Shown piece after piece: positions 1 to 11,697 of a DNA stretch of 64,000 nt. The DNA is from Gyromitra esculenta. Taxonomy: Eukaryota; Ascomycota; Pezizomycetes; Pezizales; Discinaceae. Under the pieces are notes generated by a model. That model saw nothing but the letters and a program-made list of their open reading frames with translations. It was not told the origin of the DNA and made no database searches. The DNA lies in NCBI GenBank assembly GCA_038503075.1, contig JBCAML010000005.1, positions 1,302,001 to 1,366,000 on the forward strand. Direction: 5' to 3'. The position numbers and the translations under genes were made by a program. Each line of letters begins with the position of its first letter. The stretch's first letter is position 1.

Positions 1-811
1 TGGAGAGTGAAGAGAGTGGAGTTTGCACTAGGAAGCTCCTGGAGACGGTTCATGACTGGAGCACGAGGAGTGTTGAGGGCGGTGGAGGACTTAGTTGGTG
101 CTGACTGGAAAAAAGCTCGATGTGTGGTTGCAGAGATGGTTCATTTTGTGAACCAACTGCAGTATTACATCCTGTTTGAGGTAGTATATCCGGTTGACTT
201 GCTATTTCAGTAGGAAGCGCTGACCTTTCTTAATTTAACATTAGGTGATTGAGTCTTCATGGGATACACTAGAGAGGGCTACATCTAAGCCGGAGGCGAC
301 ATTAGATGATCTAATCGAAGCACACGCAAAGTATTTACAGCACATAACCCACAAAGGACTTCTAGGTAGCACCAGTGCCCGGAGCAGCGGCAGGAAAAGG
401 GCTGGAGATGTTGTAGATGATACATTTATGAATCAACTACATGAGATACTGAAGATCATGCTGGCTTACAAAGATGCTGTCGATGGGCTTTACGGGTATA
501 GTGTGGCCGAGTTTACGCGTAGACAAGAGAGGGGTGCGCGAATCGAAGCAAGGACTAGGAAAGGGCAATGGGGGATAAGGGAAACTGATGAGGAAGGCGA
601 TAGTCATGTGGGTGGTATCCCAGGGAGATGGGGAGGTGGAGATGAAGCAGGCGATATGATGCTACCAAGTTTGAGGACGAGGCTCAGATCTCTTTCTGGG
701 GATTTCCAAGCAAGGGTGGTAGTTTTATTGGGGGATTTGGCATACCAAAGCGATATGGATATGAGGTTGCTAGGCGTTCTCTTGAGTTTCAACGAGTATG
801 CTCCAATCTGA
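1..811 (+). CDS. Gamma-tubulin complex component 3 (Spc98/Alp6/GCP3), C-terminal part
   Basis: Two exons are visible, <1-180 and 245-811, with intron 181-244 (GTAGTA...TTAG). The gene is cut at the window start, because the frame is open to base 1 (WRVKRVEFAL). The product is the C-terminal GRIP2 part of a gamma-tubulin complex subunit, which binds gamma-tubulin at spindle pole bodies to nucleate microtubules. Recognisable family motifs are KRVEFAL, SSWRR, the HFVNQLQYYILFEV helix, then IESSWDTLERA and LDDLIEAHAKYLQ after the splice. The tail LLGVLLSFNEYAPI matches the typical GCP end, in which L-x-x-RLDFNEYY-like residues close the protein. The spacer rich in G, E and D around residues 120-150 of exon 2 is typical of GCP3 rather than GCP2. 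Assignment to GCP3 over GCP2 is therefore likely but not certain. Confidence 0.88.
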
Positions 812-1738
812 AATACTTGATGTTTGAGAAAGTTTGCGGCTAACGAACGAAGGTATTACCCGGTCGTTAATAAACGGACCAGAGGGAGGGAAAAGAAGGG
901 AACACCTAGAACGCAAGGTGGGTCGAGAGGGAAGGACGATTCTGGAGCTGGGGATGAAACCCAAGCGTAATATTGCTTTCTATGTCTAGACTTTTATTGT
1001 TGTAGGATTGGGGCGAAGGCGCAGCATGGTTTAAGAGCAAATGAGATACGATAATGGAACAACTAAGGGTCTTTACTTGCGAGTAAGTGTCCATGCTAGG
1101 AGCTTTCTCCAATGTGAGTCACCGCTGAGGTTGGAAATTTAGAAATAAGTTTGTTCCGGGTTCTTCCTGTGGCCCGATGCTACTTGCGTCAAGAAAGTAT
1201 GGGTTTGCCGAGGTCCAAGCATCGGATCAATGTCAACGGGCGGGTAACTCATGACGTCGCACACATTCCATCAGTCCTTCCGATAGCCCCATACAGTAGC
1301 CGAAGACAAAGGCGACTGCGTTCCTAATTCTTGGAGATTTTCACATGTCCCAGCTTCGATCGAACCAATCGACACCCTGCACCCCACGTTTTTTTGTCTG
1401 TCTAAGCAATACTACATGTACTGCTATGCCTTCCGTCCGAAGCAGGAAAGAACCAAGGCTCACAAGCCTGGGATAACTTTGACTTTTCAAACATGCCTAA
1501 CCTTAGATGTCTCTTATCAACAAACTCCAATTTTTTGACGTACGCGTTTAGCCCCCGGCTTTCACAAGCTCTAGCCCGCTGGGCCGAGAGCTCCCGAGGG
1601 GATGAACGGTTTTCGTGACTCTTTCAGAATTCTTTTATGTACCTCTTAGTTTATTCATCCCTCTTTTTTCTGCTTCCCTTTCTTCTTCATTTTCTTCAAT
1701 AGATTATAGTCGTTTTTCTTCCCTTTCTATCCATTATC
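812..1738. other. Intergenic region with isocitrate lyase promoter
   Basis: There is no supported gene here. It holds the 3' flank of the GCP3 gene and the promoter of the isocitrate lyase gene. A strongly pyrimidine-rich tract runs from about 1615 to 1738, ending just before the ATG at 1739, as is usual at fungal core promoters. One TACATGTA palindrome lies at 1413-1420 (context ACTACATGTACT). Carbon-source regulation (glucose repression, acetate induction) is expected from the family but I cannot point to a proven site. Confidence 0.6.
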
Positions 1739-3758
1739 ATGTCCACCCAAGCCGCCCTAGAAGCCGAGCAAAAGGCTTTCGAGGCCGAAGTCGCAGCTGT
1801 GAAGCAATGGTGGTCCCAGCCCCGTTGGCGTTATACAAAAAGGCCTTTCACGGCCGAGCAGATTGTATCCAAGAGGGGAAATTTACCCATCAGCTATCCA
1901 AGCAACGACCAAAGCAAGAAAGTCTGGAAAATCCTCGAGAGGAGGTTTTCAGGCAAGGAGGCAAGCTTCACTTATGGATGTCTTGATCCTGTCATGGTCA
2001 CCCAAATGGCAAAGTATCTGGAAACAGTATATGTGAGCGGATGGCAATGTTCTTCAACAGCAAGTTCTTCACATGAGCCGAGTCCGGACTTAGCAGATTA
2101 CCCTATGGTAAGCTTGAATCCTCTAATTTTTGTTTTAATAGTTGTAATTTCTTTGGGGAGTTTAATATTGAGGTTCGGTGGTGGTTTCACATGCCACAAA
2201 CCCCTCGGGTTGAAGTGTGAGGTGTTCCTGGTTGTGGGGTTGACATGGTTATTATCTTTCGGTATCTCCACATGTAACTGACATGCGCTAGGATACTGTC
2301 CCGAACAAAGTCGAACACCTGTTCAAGGCTCAATGCTTCCACGACAGAAAACAACGAGAAGCTCGCCTGTCAACCCCGCTATCAGAGCGTGCTAAACAGG
2401 CAAACGTCGACTACCTCCGACCCATCATCGCCGATGCCGATACCGGCCATGGAGGTCTCACTGCTATCATGAAGCTCACAAGACTCTTTGTTGAGAAGGG
2501 TGCAGCTGGCATCCACATCGAGGATCAAGCGCCAGGCACAAAAAAGTGTGGACACATGGCTGGGAAAGTGCTGGTGCCTGTCAGTGAACACATCAATCGC
2601 CTTGTTGCGATTAGAGCACAGGCCGACATCATGGGTACGATCTCTCACAACTATTATTACTACGATTTCAAGCAATTGTAAGCTAATTTATGGGCTTCTC
2701 CTATAGGCGTGGACCTCCTTTCCGTCGCTCGAACAGATTCTGAAGCAGCAACACTGATAACCTCGACCATCGACCACCGCGATCATCCCTTTATCCTCGG
2801 TTCGACAAATAGTTCACTTCAACCACTTCATGATCTTATGGTGGCTGCGGAATCCTCTGGAAAGTTTGGAGATGAGCTGCAGGCTGTCGAAGATGCTTGG
2901 ACCGCTGCTGCTGGAATTAAACTATTCGACGAGGCGGTGGTCGATACCATCAATACTGGTGTTTATGCCGACAAATCTAAACTTATTAATCAATACCTGT
3001 CTGCAGCAAAGGGCAAGAGTAACGCTGAGGCCAGGGCAATTGCTAAGGGTGTTACCGGAGTCGATATCTACTGGAATTGGGATAGCCCACGAACCAGAGA
3101 GGGATTCTACAGATATCAGGGTGGCACAAAGTGCGCTGTCATGAGGGCGGTGTCTTATGCCCCGTACACGGACTGCTTATGGATGGAGAGCAAGAAGCCA
3201 GACTATGCCCAGGCTGTTGAGTTTGCTGAAGGCGTGCATGCTGTTTGGCCTGAACAGAAGTTGGCTTACAATCTATCGCCAAGTTTCAATTGGAAAGGTA
3301 TTTCACGCTTACCTCCAAATCTCGATTTTATGAGTTCCGTTGCTGATTCGTGTATGTCTGTGCAGCTGCCATGTCATCTGGTGAGCAAGAAACCTATATC
3401 GAGAGACTCGGGAAACTCGGGTACTGCTGGCAGTTCATTACACTTGCAGGACTCCACACCACTGCTCTGGCTTCTGGTAAATTTTCCATTTTTCGTAATT
3501 TGATCTGCAATAACTGACACATGGCTCTTGACAGACACTTTTGCAAGGAACTACGCCAAGCAAGGGATGAAGGCCTATGGAAACTTAGTCCAAGAACCAG
3601 AAATGGAGAATGGTGTCGATGTAGTGCTGCATCAAAAATGGAGTGGTGCCAACTACGTCGATAACATGTTGAAGATGGTTACTGGAGGTGTATCATCAAC
3701 AGCTGCAATGGGCAAGGAGGTAACAGAAACACAATTCAGTGGGTACACTAAGAATTAG
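1739..3758 (+). CDS. icl1: Isocitrate lyase (glyoxylate cycle)
   Basis: Five exons: 1739-2107, 2292-2634, 2707-3297, 3366-3476 and 3535-3758, giving 545 aa, the usual size of fungal ICL (about 540). The enzyme splits isocitrate into succinate and glyoxylate, allowing growth on acetate, fatty acids or ethanol. The catalytic motif KKCGHMAGK is intact in exon 2. Other landmarks are WWSQPRW near the N-terminus, [64 protein letters not shown] and [13 protein letters not shown]. The KKCGHM signature and the absence of a mitochondrial presequence favour ICL over methylisocitrate lyase. No C-terminal SKL-type peroxisome signal is present (it ends GYTKN). All introns are GT-AG and all joins keep frame. 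It lies in tandem behind the GCP3 gene. Confidence 0.97.
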
Positions 3759-4602
3759 GCGTTATTCGGTGATTAGATCAGTGCGGGAGGTTTTTTTTTG
3801 TTTTTTTTTCCGGGAATCATAAACTTCTTAGAAGTAGGATAGCTATCGGCGATTTTTAGGGTTTCTATTTTCTTTCTCTAGATGGAGTGTCTTTGTAAAA
3901 CCGTGTTTAGTTTTTTTTTTTTTCCGTGATGAATTCTACCTCGTTTACTAGCGCCATCCAATCACCAGCCTTGTTCGCACATCTTTTTAGCCTCAGTGTT
4001 ATCATGACTCGAGCCATGTGGCATAAAGAAAGATGCCACCCGCCAGGACTTATGCCAAGTTAGTCGTTCGGATTCTTAGTAGAAGCCATCTGTTCAGTTA
4101 TGCTTCTACAATCCAATACTCAGCTCAAGAGTTTTCATTCCCAGCTAGTGTGAAACTAGAGGTAGCGTAAAAACATCCAACAAATAGGAGCGCTCCTCGA
4201 TGTACTTCGCAAGAATATGGTATCTCACAAGTTTTTCGAGTTGCTTCGCTCTAGTCCATCAGATATAATGCGTCATGGTAGCTCACTCGTACTATTAAGT
4301 TCAGAACAAACATCGTGAAGTTGGGGATGATTTTGGTTTTTACACAGTCAACATGACGTAGGTATCGGACAGCAAGCGCCTGTCAAGGCCTGCAAACACA
4401 GATGAAACGCCCGCATTTAAAACCAGCCTACCAAATTGTTTTGTGCAACACAACGGGTGCGAAGAGATTTGTGTGGCAGATGCAGCCCGTTTTCAAACGT
4501 CAGCGATTATGAATGAGCAGAGCACCCGCACTAGATGCGCGCATGAAAACGGTAAGAGCGATAATTGGTCTATATATAAATATTCACACCAGCACTACAT
4601 AG
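3759..4602. other. Intergenic region between icl1 and tRNA-Ser
   Basis: No gene is supported. It begins with the icl1 3' flank, which carries T-runs at about 3790-3810 and 3909-3925. A TATATATAAA box at about 4571-4580 lies 20-30 nt upstream of the tRNA and is probably its upstream TFIIIB-contact element. Confidence 0.5.
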
Positions 4603-4683
4603 GACATCGTGGCCGAGTGGTTAAGGCGACAGATTAGAAATCTGTTTCTTTCGGGAGCGTAGGTTCAAATCCTGCCGATGTCG
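4603..4683 (+). tRNA. tRNA-Ser(AGA), no intron
   Basis: The full cloverleaf can be drawn. Acceptor GACATCG pairs with CGATGTC, followed by discriminator G. The D arm is GGCCGAGTGGTTAAGGC (A box). The anticodon stem is ACAGA/TCTGT with loop TTAGAAA, giving anticodon AGA. A long variable arm of class II type (TTCTTTCGGGAGC) follows, then T stem GTAGG/CCTGC with loop TTCAAAT (B box). The long variable arm plus AGA identifies serine. Confidence 0.97.
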
Positions 4684-7600
4684 TTATCATTTTAGTCTCT
4701 TGCCTACTGACTATTCTTTTTCTCTTTCTTTTGGGCGCTAATTTCGCTACATCTTTTTAAGGACACGATAGCTGCAGCAGAATAGCGAACCGAGATCCTG
4801 GTTTTCTGGCTGGCATATATTTACATGTAATCACTACAGACGTCCCCTGCCCGACGGCGGAATTGACCAGCTGGCGGATATGGGAACCTTGGTAGCAGCG
4901 AGCATGAAATCCTAAACCTCTGTCTGCGGATTGGACTAACCAGCCCCTTGTCCGCCAACTGACCAGTCCGCCATCAGGCCGAGGATATCTGTATCCTGAT
5001 CGTTTACCCAGGTTTATGTTTGATTTGACTGTGGGGAAACGCCTGGTTTCGTTTATGCAGGAAGTTCGGACCACATCCCAACCCGGTGGTACGTGATCCA
5101 CATGTCATTGACAACCCATAACCTCTCTGTCACCCCCCAAGCCCGATATATCTCTCTCTTTATCTTTTATAGTTCTGGATTTCTGATAGATCCCTCTGTG
5201 CACCTTGAGCGTCAATAAGTGACTAGCGATCTGCACTGGCGATTATGTACCTTCATGGTCGGCAACTCGTTTTTTCTAGATAAACATTTCAACCGGCGAT
5301 TCCAGACAGGAAACTCGTTTTGACTGGGGAGGAGTGGCTTGGGCTGATTTCGGCCTTGCTTGCGGCATTCTCAGAATGCAGTGGCTATTTGATAATGCCA
5401 TTTACAGGCTTTGCCAGCGCTGTTGTGGAGTTCTGGATTACGGGTGAGGGGCAGTAAACCACTCTAAAGAAATCTACATGGATGCGCGTAATGGTCATTT
5501 TTTGTTTCGAAACATAAAGCACGAGGATGGGGGGTGTAGGGGTAGTGGTGGGGAACTTACTGGTGTTCCTTTAGGAGCTGGCTTTTAGTTACTGAAGATC
5601 ACGTTTGTTACAGTACGTCGTAGTTCTGACACAACTGGTAGGGGCCCAGCCCGGTGAAAATGTACTGTAAACAGGGGAATGAGGGTATGCAGTGGTAACT
5701 ACAGTACCAAGAAAGGGTATGCAACTGGTACAGCGTATGCGCGACATCCTGAAAAAAAAAATGCTGAAGCAATACTAGATTCTTAGCGTAAATATGGTAG
5801 TTCGCCTGAATCAAGCTTGAATTTTTCAGCAATACAGTAGCAGTTTTTCTCGTACTGTACTTCCCTGCTGTCGAAAAGGGTTTCCAAAATGCAAAATAAT
5901 CATGACTCACCTGTCTAGTTCACCCACAAGAAAGGGATTTAGGGCTAAAGATATCATTTCCGGCAAAAGGGGGGCGTCTCCAGTGTCAACGAGTGATAAT
6001 CAGTGAACGCGAGAGGAGAACAAAAACCGTCACTACGAATAAGCCACCCATGATTCAAACTCCTAAAACATGTTTCAATTCTTGATGGAGTAAATTAGCA
6101 TTTGCACCGAGTCGTGACCTTGGTTTGAAAGCTGATATGTAGTGGGTAACATAGAACGAATGGTTCTAACAAATTAGAGATATACGTCAGTGACAGATAT
6201 ATTAATAAAAGGAAAGGAAAGGAAGGTACCGTGCTGGCGTGACAGGAAAAAGAACCTCTCGCGTTCCACATGCTGGGATAACAAATCCAGTCCCGACTGC
6301 AAGGCAACATATCCCATACGATCCAGGATCGTCGTTCCATGGTAGTACAGCTGTGACGTTACAATGACGAAGGGAGGATGTTTATAACAAGTGCTAACTC
6401 CCCATAAGCAACCACAGAAAAAGGGTGAGTTGCGGAGGTACAGTTCAGATCAGGGGTGCAAAAAGTTGAAATGGCGGGGGTGAGGGGTGAGGGGTGAAGG
6501 ATTGTGAGGTTTTCTGTTATGACATCGCGATTCAAGATTGTGTGATTAACCTACCTTTCTACATTCCCATATTCCCACTATTGACCCAAAATAGAGATAC
6601 TTACAGGGAGAGGCACTGAATCGAGGATTAGTTTCAATACTTCTTGGCTAGCGGTACACAGTCAGACGGGTATAACCTCCAAGCTCCATATTTAGAAATA
6701 AAGACACAATTCAACGTTAAATAAATACAAGTTTAATACAAAAAAATATGCCCTTGTTGAAAAACCCCCCCCCTCCCCTGAGTCTTCCCAATTCTCAGGG
6801 GTAGAAGGCCCCGAACCTCCGCTTCAAAAACGACTACTATCTATCAAGCTGCAGCTGGTGTCCAGCCCTACGCATGAAAAAAAGGGAAATAACAAACAAA
6901 TAAAAATAAGGTGGTTATAAAACAAATATATATATACTTTATAAAAGTAACGACCGGCCGACTACTTCTAAGCTTGCCCTCAAGCGACCCCCCCTCCTCC
7001 CCCCTAAAGCTCTCAGAGGAATATAGTTTCCCTTCCTTTCCTTCCTTTGCCTATTTCCCTTTTGAGTTCCTTTTCTGCTGTACCCTTCCGCGCCCCCCCC
7101 CCCAACCACCAAGACAAAAAAAATTAAACCTCCCCACGCTGGTATGCAAAAAATCGAAAACGGGTAATAATAAACAAAGAGATGAGGGAAGTGTGCATTT
7201 ATTTTCCACTAGCATCCTAAATTAGGAGTACCACAGAACCATATGAAAACACTACGAAACGAAAAAAAGAAGAAACGGGGGAATTTAGATGTGTCAAAAC
7301 TTCCCGTGCGATATGTTCGATTGTGAATGAAAGGAAACCGAAATACAAAATACAAAGCGGAGGGTTTAAACGCACTGCCTATAAAAGTGGAAGACGAATG
7401 CGTTGGTGTGGATAGTGTCCTGAAGATAAAAATAAAATTTAAACACAGCGAATGCGTCAAGATCCCAAGATATGTTCGAAGATGGTGCCGAAAGAAAGAA
7501 CAAGTGCAATAAAACACAAGAACCAAACCAAAATAAAGGATTCCGAACCCAAGTCGAAAACGAAAGGAAATCAAAAAGTTACACACTATAAAGAACAAGC

Positions 7601-7898
7601 AAGAAAAAAAATAAACCCCATCTTGATGCCATATGACCTGGCGTTCGCTCGGCTTAAGAACACCACCGCCCAGGTAATCCTAGCCGCCATTCACCCTACA
7701 GCAACCACCACCACGACTTCTCAAAAGGATGTAGGAGATGCGTGCACAACCATTTCCCTATTTCCTCCACACTAATCAAACACACTCCGAAACTCATGTC
7801 TGTAATTACCCGAATTGACACGTCTAGGGAAATCATAACTTTTTGGGATTTCGTTTTGGTCGTTAATCGTTGACGTTTTTTTTTTCGGACTGAAGATA
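4684..7898. other. Intergenic region and 3' flank of the bZIP gene
   Basis: I see no supported gene. It contains TACATGTA at 4822-4829, an imperfect inverted repeat with GGCGGA ends (4856-4878 against 4951-4972), and ATCACTCG on the minus strand at 5990-5997. From about 6740 to 7898 the sequence is A-rich or pyrimidine-rich low-complexity DNA, probably including the 3' UTR of the minus-strand bZIP gene. Small ORFs here have no recognisable domain. Confidence 0.5.
4690..4693 (+). terminator. RNA polymerase III terminator of tRNA-Ser(AGA)
   Basis: A TTTT run begins 7 nt after the discriminator base of the tRNA, the expected Pol III stop signal. Confidence 0.7.
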
Positions 7899-10207
7899 TC
7901 AAGAATACCTTCGTCCACCACCGGGGGGTCCCATCATGTTTCCCATCCCATTTCCTCCAGCACCATTACCCCCCATTTGCATTCGATAATTCGCTGCCAT
8001 CATAGGCACATGCGAATATTCGCCACCAGCTACCGACATGTTGGACGTAATATCTGTCACGCTGATGTTTAGACCGTTCTGTATAGCGACAGGGCAATCT
8101 TTATGAGCGAGCAATAGGGTCTTAAGGGACATTATCTCTTCTCGTAGAGCAGTGACTTGAGCTGTTAGAGCATCGTTTTCACTTGAATAAAGCTCAACTT
8201 TCGCTTGGAGATTCGCGAGCCACTGCTTCTTTCTTTGGCGACACTTCAAAGCGGCGACACTAGAATGACATCATACGTCAATATACGTCGCAGATAGGAT
8301 GGTTGACCTAAGGAAAAATGAAACCTTAAAATACTTACCGATTTCGCTCAAGGAAGTTTTTTCTTTTTTCTTCGTCAGTCATCTTCTTTCCATCTTTACC
8401 AGTCTGATTATCGTCCATATCCATTCCATCGTTTCCGTCATCGCTTCCCCCACTGACCGAGTGACCTTGATTGACCTTAGACTTTTTATTTTGCTGTGAT
8501 CTTCCTCCGCCTGGACTTTGGTCTTCAGCCTTTCGCCTTCCTGTAGTTGAGCCAGAATTCTTCCCTTTCCTTGCCCTCGTATTTCGTGAACTGGAGTTTG
8601 TACTTGAGTTTTGCATTTCACCCTCTCCACCAGAATCACTGAAATCATCGCTCATCTCGCTCATCCCCCTAACGCTGTTGGCCATTGAGCCGCCAGAAAC
8701 AGATCGGTTCACAGCACCACTCATAGCTGCATTGTTGGCGCTATTAACCACAGCCCTTTTTGCTAAACTTGGACTCGAGTTCTCAATCGGGCCCCCATTC
8801 GAAACAGGCATATTAGGTGGGAGTTGACTACTACCCTGGTAACCTGCGCCCACAGGAGCCGCGTCCCCCTGCTGACGTTGAGCCTGAGCCAACAAGAACA
8901 GACCGCTCGCAGCATTGTGAGCTGGATCAGAACCATGATAAGGGTCCGAGTGCTGTCTCGACTTTTGTTGGTCATGCTCATTATTTAGGCTCGCTGCGTT
9001 CTCTTCAGGCTTCACTGGAATTTGGCGAGACGTATTCAATGGGGGTTGACTTTTTCTAGCAGCTGCTATAGCTGTTTTATGAAATTCCATAGTTCCTGGT
9101 GTAGCTCCACCACTCCCAACGAACTGAAACATACCACTCGTCGGAGCAGCGAAGAGAGACCCAGATCCCCCAGGCGTTAACCCACTTCTGATTCCCGACT
9201 CGTTAGGAGTTAGACCGGTTCGGATGTGAGAATCAAATCCTAATGAACCACTTGACCCGACTCCGTTAGAGTTGGATGCAGGGCCTTGAAGCATAGCAGG
9301 AGATAAAGGTCCAGATCGGAGCGAGTTGAGGCCCCAACCGAGATGAACTCCCGGGAGCAAAGATGCAGGTGAAGTTATGGCAGTGACTGGTGGAAGAATA
9401 GCTTTAGGTGTGGCGAGAGGGTCGTTGGGCGTTGTGCCTGAATTAGATGCAAATGATTGTTCGAAAGGATTGGGCTCTTGGTCGAGGCGACTGTGATGAT
9501 TGATGGTGAAATAATCTGATGGGGTATCTCTTTGGGACTGACCTGGTGGTGGAGGAAGAGAACGAGGGGCTTGCTGGGCATGATTGGAGGGAGAACCTGA
9601 AGTAGAGTTGGAGACGTTCTGGGGCGCAGAGCTCGAGGCGTCTGGCGGTTGATTGACCGCTACCTGGGGGGGGTGTATCGAGCTTGAAGCGTTCGATGTG
9701 GAGTGTTGTAGGTGAGAAGTTTTGGGAGAACTGATTTTCGAGTCCCTTTGATTATACGAAGATGATGCAGATGAAGGTCGTGAAGATTTGTCTATGGATC
9801 ATTGTCAAATTGAGATTTTTCATCCAGGGTCAGCATATGTGCATCATCTCATCGTTGTTGGATATCAAAACTCAGTTCGATCGTGTGATGCAAAAAAAGG
9901 GACGACAATTCAAAAACATATCACGCCTCTTAACAGTTGGTATTATTCACACACGCACAGAGTATCAGAGCATAACAAAAAATAAGAGAGGCTTGAAAAA
10001 AATAAATGAAAAAATTTCGAAATTTGAGAGAGGAATAAATATTTATCGGGAAAGTATTATTCACGGCAACATACCTTCATTCTTGACGTTCGTCCGTTTA
10101 CTATCCACGGGAGAGCTGGTACCCATCCGAGAGTTCGTGTTTGAACTTCCCCCGTGTGCAGCGCTGCCCGACTGCTGTTGTTGTCTGGGTGCCACAGCCG
10201 CTGACAT
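7899..10207 (-). CDS. atfA: ATF/CREB-type bZIP transcription factor (Atf1/AtfA-like)
   Basis: Three exons on the minus strand: 10207-10075, 9791-8339 and 8259-7899, giving 648 aa. Introns are 283 nt (9792-10074) and 79 nt (8260-8338). The N-terminal Aft1-type activation region is seen in EPNPFEQSF, PKAILPPVTAITSPASLLPG and NSLRSGPLSPAML. Many S/T-P sites follow (GLTPNE, GLTPGG, GATPGT), as expected of a target of the Hog1/SakA stress MAP kinase. The bZIP basic region NRVAALKCRQRKKQW is split by intron 2 after ERN. The leucine zipper runs through LQAKVELYSSENDAL, ALREEIMSLKTLL. The family controls osmotic, oxidative and spore-stress genes by binding TGACGT sites as homo- or heterodimers in the nucleus. 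The ATG is chosen because MSAAVAPRQQQQ joins exon 2 in frame through G+AC. Confidence 0.95.
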
Positions 10208-11260
10208 AGTAAAATGATGAGTGATGACGATTTTGGTGACGATTATGATGGTTGAGGTTGATTTCTTGGTTGAGTGACGGCGATAAGGTTGAGGCTTGCT
10301 TGTTGGGTTGGGGGAGGGGGATACAAGTAAATTGGAAGTGATGTGTGGGGGGGAGGTGGGTGTGATGTAGTGATGATGACGATTATCTCTAACTGGCAGG
10401 CAAGCCCGATTGCAGGCAGAGCTACCTAGCAGTGGGGACAGCGACCTTTTTTTTTTTTTTTCTTCTCTTCTCTTAGAATTTTATCGGGGGCACACTCGCG
10501 CTCTCACACGACACGTTATTATTATTTTTCTTCTCTTTATCGAGAAAGATACCGATCGGTGGCTGCTAAGCGCAAGCAGGATCCCGGATTGTGGATTAGA
10601 AAGGTGGCGGATGGTATCGCAAAGAGGATGAGGGGAGATATCGGTATGGATCACTCGCAAGAAAAGAGGAAGGAGGAGACTGGCTGTCCTGCCTAGTAGC
10701 GAATTACCGCGCTAGATTAGCAATTAACCCATCGGCCTCTCGGGCCTCCCGTCGATGTTGATCACTACGGGGGGCATTGGTTCACGGTTCGCGGCGAAAC
10801 GACAAAACGCTCGGGGAGGGGTGGGCAGCCAAGTGACGGACTGGAAGCTGAAAGGGATGGGGGAAGGGAAGGGAAGGGGAGAGAAGGGAACGACGGATGA
10901 AAGAAAGAGAAGCGATTGCGGTCACTTACCAGCTGCTCACTCGGTGGGGCCACCGCACGCCTTCTAGTGCGTGGATGCTATGATGAACTGGATGGATGGA
11001 TGGATGAGATGGAAGTGGAGTGGAATAGGAAATGCTGGACTCGAGATCAACCCTTTCCTTCCCGCGAGAAGATAGACACAGACACGGAAAAGAAGATGCA
11101 AGCCGAATCCGAATATCTGGTACAGGCAGGGCTCAAGCTGTCAACAAGAAGCCCGTTGCACTTGTCAGTGCTTGTCCGCGGTTCTAACGTTGCGGTGGTG
11201 GAAGCGGTGTGGTGTGTGGTGTCGCTGGATTTTTGGCGGGTGATAGGGGGGAGCCCAGGG

Positions 11261-11268
11261 TGACGTAG
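11261..11268 (+). promoter_or_regulatory. CRE-like box TGACGTAG, upstream of the bZIP gene
   Basis: An ATF/CREB half-site-containing octamer TGACGTAG lies about 1.05 kb upstream of the bZIP start codon at 10207. An identical octamer lies at 11690. The sequence is direct; a regulatory role, possibly autoregulation, is inference. Confidence 0.35.
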
Positions 11269-11689
11269 TTGGGTTTCTACCGACAGTATGTGCCTCCTTT
11301 TTTTATTTTTCCCTGCGTCACAGGTCGCTCGCTCTCTCTCTTTTCTCTCACGACCGCGCTTCTACAGAAGATCTTGATCAAATACTAAGACGATTCTCGA
11401 AAAGAGAAGACTGGGCCGGCGGGCAAGAGGCGGGCAGGGAGGCGGGCAGTTCGTCTGGTGGCAGGGCTAGCAGTCAGTGGAAGGGGGAAAGGGAACTGCA
11501 GAATTCAGAGTCGATGACGATGTGTGCTTGCGATTGAGCAGGAAGTGAAATGATGCAAGAGCATTCGAACTTATGCGACCAACACGCGCTCCCCCAAGCC
11601 ATGCCACCCCATTAGTCAGGAGGCGCTTATGTGGCCCCTGATTGGCTAGCCGCAGCTCTGACCCCGGCCATTTTGTAAATGAGGCAGTA

Positions 11690-11697
11690 TGACGTAG
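11690..11697 (+). promoter_or_regulatory. Second CRE-like box TGACGTAG
   Basis: This is the second identical copy of the TGACGTAG octamer, about 1.5 kb upstream of the bZIP start codon and in the same orientation as the first. Functional use is unproven. Confidence 0.3.

Noticed and set aside
1739..3758. Methylisocitrate lyase as an alternative identity
   Set aside because: The KKCGHM signature, length and lack of a mitochondrial presequence fit isocitrate lyase better.
4757..5101. 114-codon minus-strand ORF
   Set aside because: No domain and it overlaps the GGCGGA inverted repeat; judged chance.
8335..9360. Treating the 341-codon minus-strand ORF as a separate gene starting at TTG
   Set aside because: It is the middle of bZIP exon 2; the frame continues upstream to the splice acceptor at 9791 and downstream to the bZIP exon.
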